From Bacteriovoracaceae bacterium (GTDB lineage: Bacteria > Bdellovibrionota > Bacteriovoracia > Bacteriovoracales > Bacteriovoracaceae), in contig JAKLJM010000120.1 in the NCBI GenBank assembly GCA_023151145.1, positions 1 through 6,857 of the forward strand: a stretch of 6,857 nucleotides of DNA. Reading direction: 5' to 3'. Below, in pieces: positions 5,769-6,857 of the stretch. The translations under genes and the position numbers were made by a program. How positions within the stretch are numbered: the stretch's first letter is position 1; every line of letters starts with the position of its first letter. The notes beneath the pieces are model-generated. The model was not told the DNA's origin. It worked only from the letters and a program-made list of their open reading frames with translations, and did not search any database.

Positions 5769-6857
5769 AGTCAATTTTACTTTTATACCTCAAGGCTCAA
5801 CAAGCATCGCAAAGATTTTCTCTACGCCTCTCGTGTAATTAAATCTGAACTTTCCGAAGCCCTACAGAGAAAAGATTTCAATTCGAAGTCTCGGAAACTT
5901 ATTTCTCTAACGAAGACTCTAACCAATTCTTCAATCTGGATAAGTCGTACCAGCTTAAAATATCTCAAGTCTTATTTAGATTTAAAAACCTATCACAATG
6001 AAAATTTAAAAAACCCTAGAAGCAAACTCATCCTCGAAGCCATAAAGACCAAAAAAGGATGTGCGCCCTCGCTGCAAGTGAGTGACCATGAAATTTTCAG
6101 AATTATCTATCAAGAATTAATGTATACCCACTTCAATTTGAACTCCCAAGATGTTTTTGGTTACAAAAAAGATCTTTCGAAAACTACCATCGTTCTAATT
6201 TCTGGTGTGTTTAATGAAATTTTTTCAACTCCTGCTTTTAAAAGAGGGGCGGATTATCTCAAAGAAAATTATCAATTAAACAATATCAGCATCAATGTGA
6301 GTGGAGTTAAAGACTCTGTCTCCAACGCAGCAATCATTAAACAAGAATTAGAATATTATTGTGAAAAAAACCCACATCAAAAACTTTGGATCGTTTCATT
6401 TTCTAAAGGTGGATTAGATACTCTACATTTTTTAAAAAACTCTGAGCAATTACACGATAAAATCAAAGGCATTTCTTTTATCGCTTGTCCGATTTTAGGA
6501 AGTGAACATGTTAATCACAAAGTTGTAAAAGCTCTCAACACAACGTCACTGATGGTTAACAAAGTGGCTAAAAACAACGCGATCATCCCCATGGCCATAG
6601 AGATGCGAAAATCTCTCGATGCCAAATTTCGTACCAATTGGTTTAGAGTAAATCATAAAAAACTCCCAAGTAATGCCTTTTATACCGCTCTCGCACTTGA
6701 ATCGAAATGGTATCAGAGTCATTTATGGATGATGCTGACGAAAGCCTTTTTTATGTCGGGAAAATCAAATGATGGAATTGTGGATACAGATCGTGCACAA
6801 TTTCCTCAATATTTTAAAGGATTAAACCTTGGTGTCTTAGAAGGTCATCACCTAATC
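5748..6857 (+). CDS. Alpha/beta-hydrolase-like protein, 3' end outside the window
   Basis: Open for 370 codons to the right edge. I do not recognise a named family. Residues 149-153 (VLISG) form a hydrophobic strand and turn, followed by VFNEIFSTPAF, a typical start of an alpha/beta-hydrolase core with an oxyanion-hole turn. WIVSFSKGG (214-222) looks like the nucleophile elbow with S219; the usual first Gly of GxSxG is Ser217. SNDGIVD (340-346) resembles the acid turn of lipases (D342 candidate), and GHH at 366-368 supplies the candidate catalytic histidine, so the triad is probably complete and the end close. The first about 145 residues are rich in K, R, S and L and mainly helical-looking, with no signal peptide or membrane span, so a cytoplasmic location is likely. 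Substrate unknown; an esterase, lipase or thioesterase-like role is only inferred. ATG at 5748 is the first in-frame start after the stop at 5730-5732; it has no Shine-Dalgarno. Divergent from the dcw operon with only 51 nt between the start codons. Confidence 0.72.
   Translation, partial: MLLNDRQSQFYFYTSRLNKHRKDFLYASRVIKSELSEALQRKDFNSKSRKLISLTKTLTNSSIWISRTSLKYLKSYLDLKTYHNENLKNPRSKLILEAIKTKKGCAPSLQVSDHEIFRIIYQELMYTHFNLNSQDVFGYKKDLSKTTIVLISGVFNEIFSTPAFKRGADYLKENYQLNNISINVSGVKDSVSNAAIIKQELEYYCEKNPHQKLWIVSFSKGGLDTLHFLKNSEQLHDKIKGISFIACPILGSEHVNHKVVKALNTTSLMVNKVAKNNAIIPMAIEMRKSLDAKFRTNWFRVNHKKLPSNAFYTALALESKWYQSHLWMMLTKAFFMSGKSNDGIVDTDRAQFPQYFKGLNLGVLEGHHLI

Noticed and set aside
1..6857. A hidden defence, mobile or other new multi-gene system
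   Set aside because: All minus-strand genes belong to known housekeeping families in near-standard order; there are no transposase, integrase, terminal repeats, CRISPR-like repeats, tRNA or toxin-antitoxin features.

Overview
The window holds the start of a division and cell-wall (dcw) gene cluster on the minus strand and the beginning of a divergent, unnamed gene on the plus strand. The DNA is AT-rich by eye, and coding is dense: no stretch longer than about 50 bases lacks a gene. The gene content shows a Gram-negative-type, meso-diaminopimelate peptidoglycan maker. FtsI carries a C-terminal PASTA domain, as is common in deltaproteobacteria-like lineages. With the AT richness and the divergent MurE, this makes a member of Bdellovibrionota (Bacteriovorax-like rather than the GC-richer Bdellovibrio bacteriovorus) my best guess, at low to moderate confidence.

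Minus-strand layout, in order of transcription (right to left): mtnP-like methylthioadenosine phosphorylase (5696-4851), rsmH (4851-3838), an FtsL-like small membrane protein (3808-3485), ftsI/PBP3 (3482-1539), murE (1546-146) and the first 45 codons of murF (135 to the left edge). Gaps are 29 nt or less, and two junctions overlap (1 nt and 8 nt). This is almost certainly one operon. A plausible sigma70-type promoter for it lies at 5740-5768. Clear Shine-Dalgarno sequences precede mtnP, ftsL and murF. The starts of rsmH, ftsI and murE lack one and abut or overlap the upstream stop codon, which suggests translational coupling. The order rsmH-ftsL-ftsI-murE-murF is the classic dcw order, but mraZ, the usual first gene, is not there; a purine-salvage gene occupies its place.

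Plus strand: an open frame from 5748 runs off the right edge (370 codons visible). It looks like an alpha/beta hydrolase with a serine nucleophile motif and a long basic N-terminal region. Its best promoter candidate would start transcription exactly on the A of its ATG, so the mRNA may be leaderless. Its -10 box overlaps that of the dcw promoter on the other strand.

How they work together: RsmH methylates 16S rRNA, FtsL and FtsI belong to the septal peptidoglycan synthase complex, and MurE and MurF make the UDP-MurNAc-pentapeptide precursor that the synthase ultimately uses. MtnP recycles methylthioadenosine, a by-product of polyamine synthesis, and has no known direct role in division. I see no RNA gene, mobile element, CRISPR array or phage feature, and no convincing new multi-gene system. 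The most notable points are the mtnP-for-mraZ arrangement, the overlapping divergent promoters with a possible leaderless transcript, and the unusual MurE.
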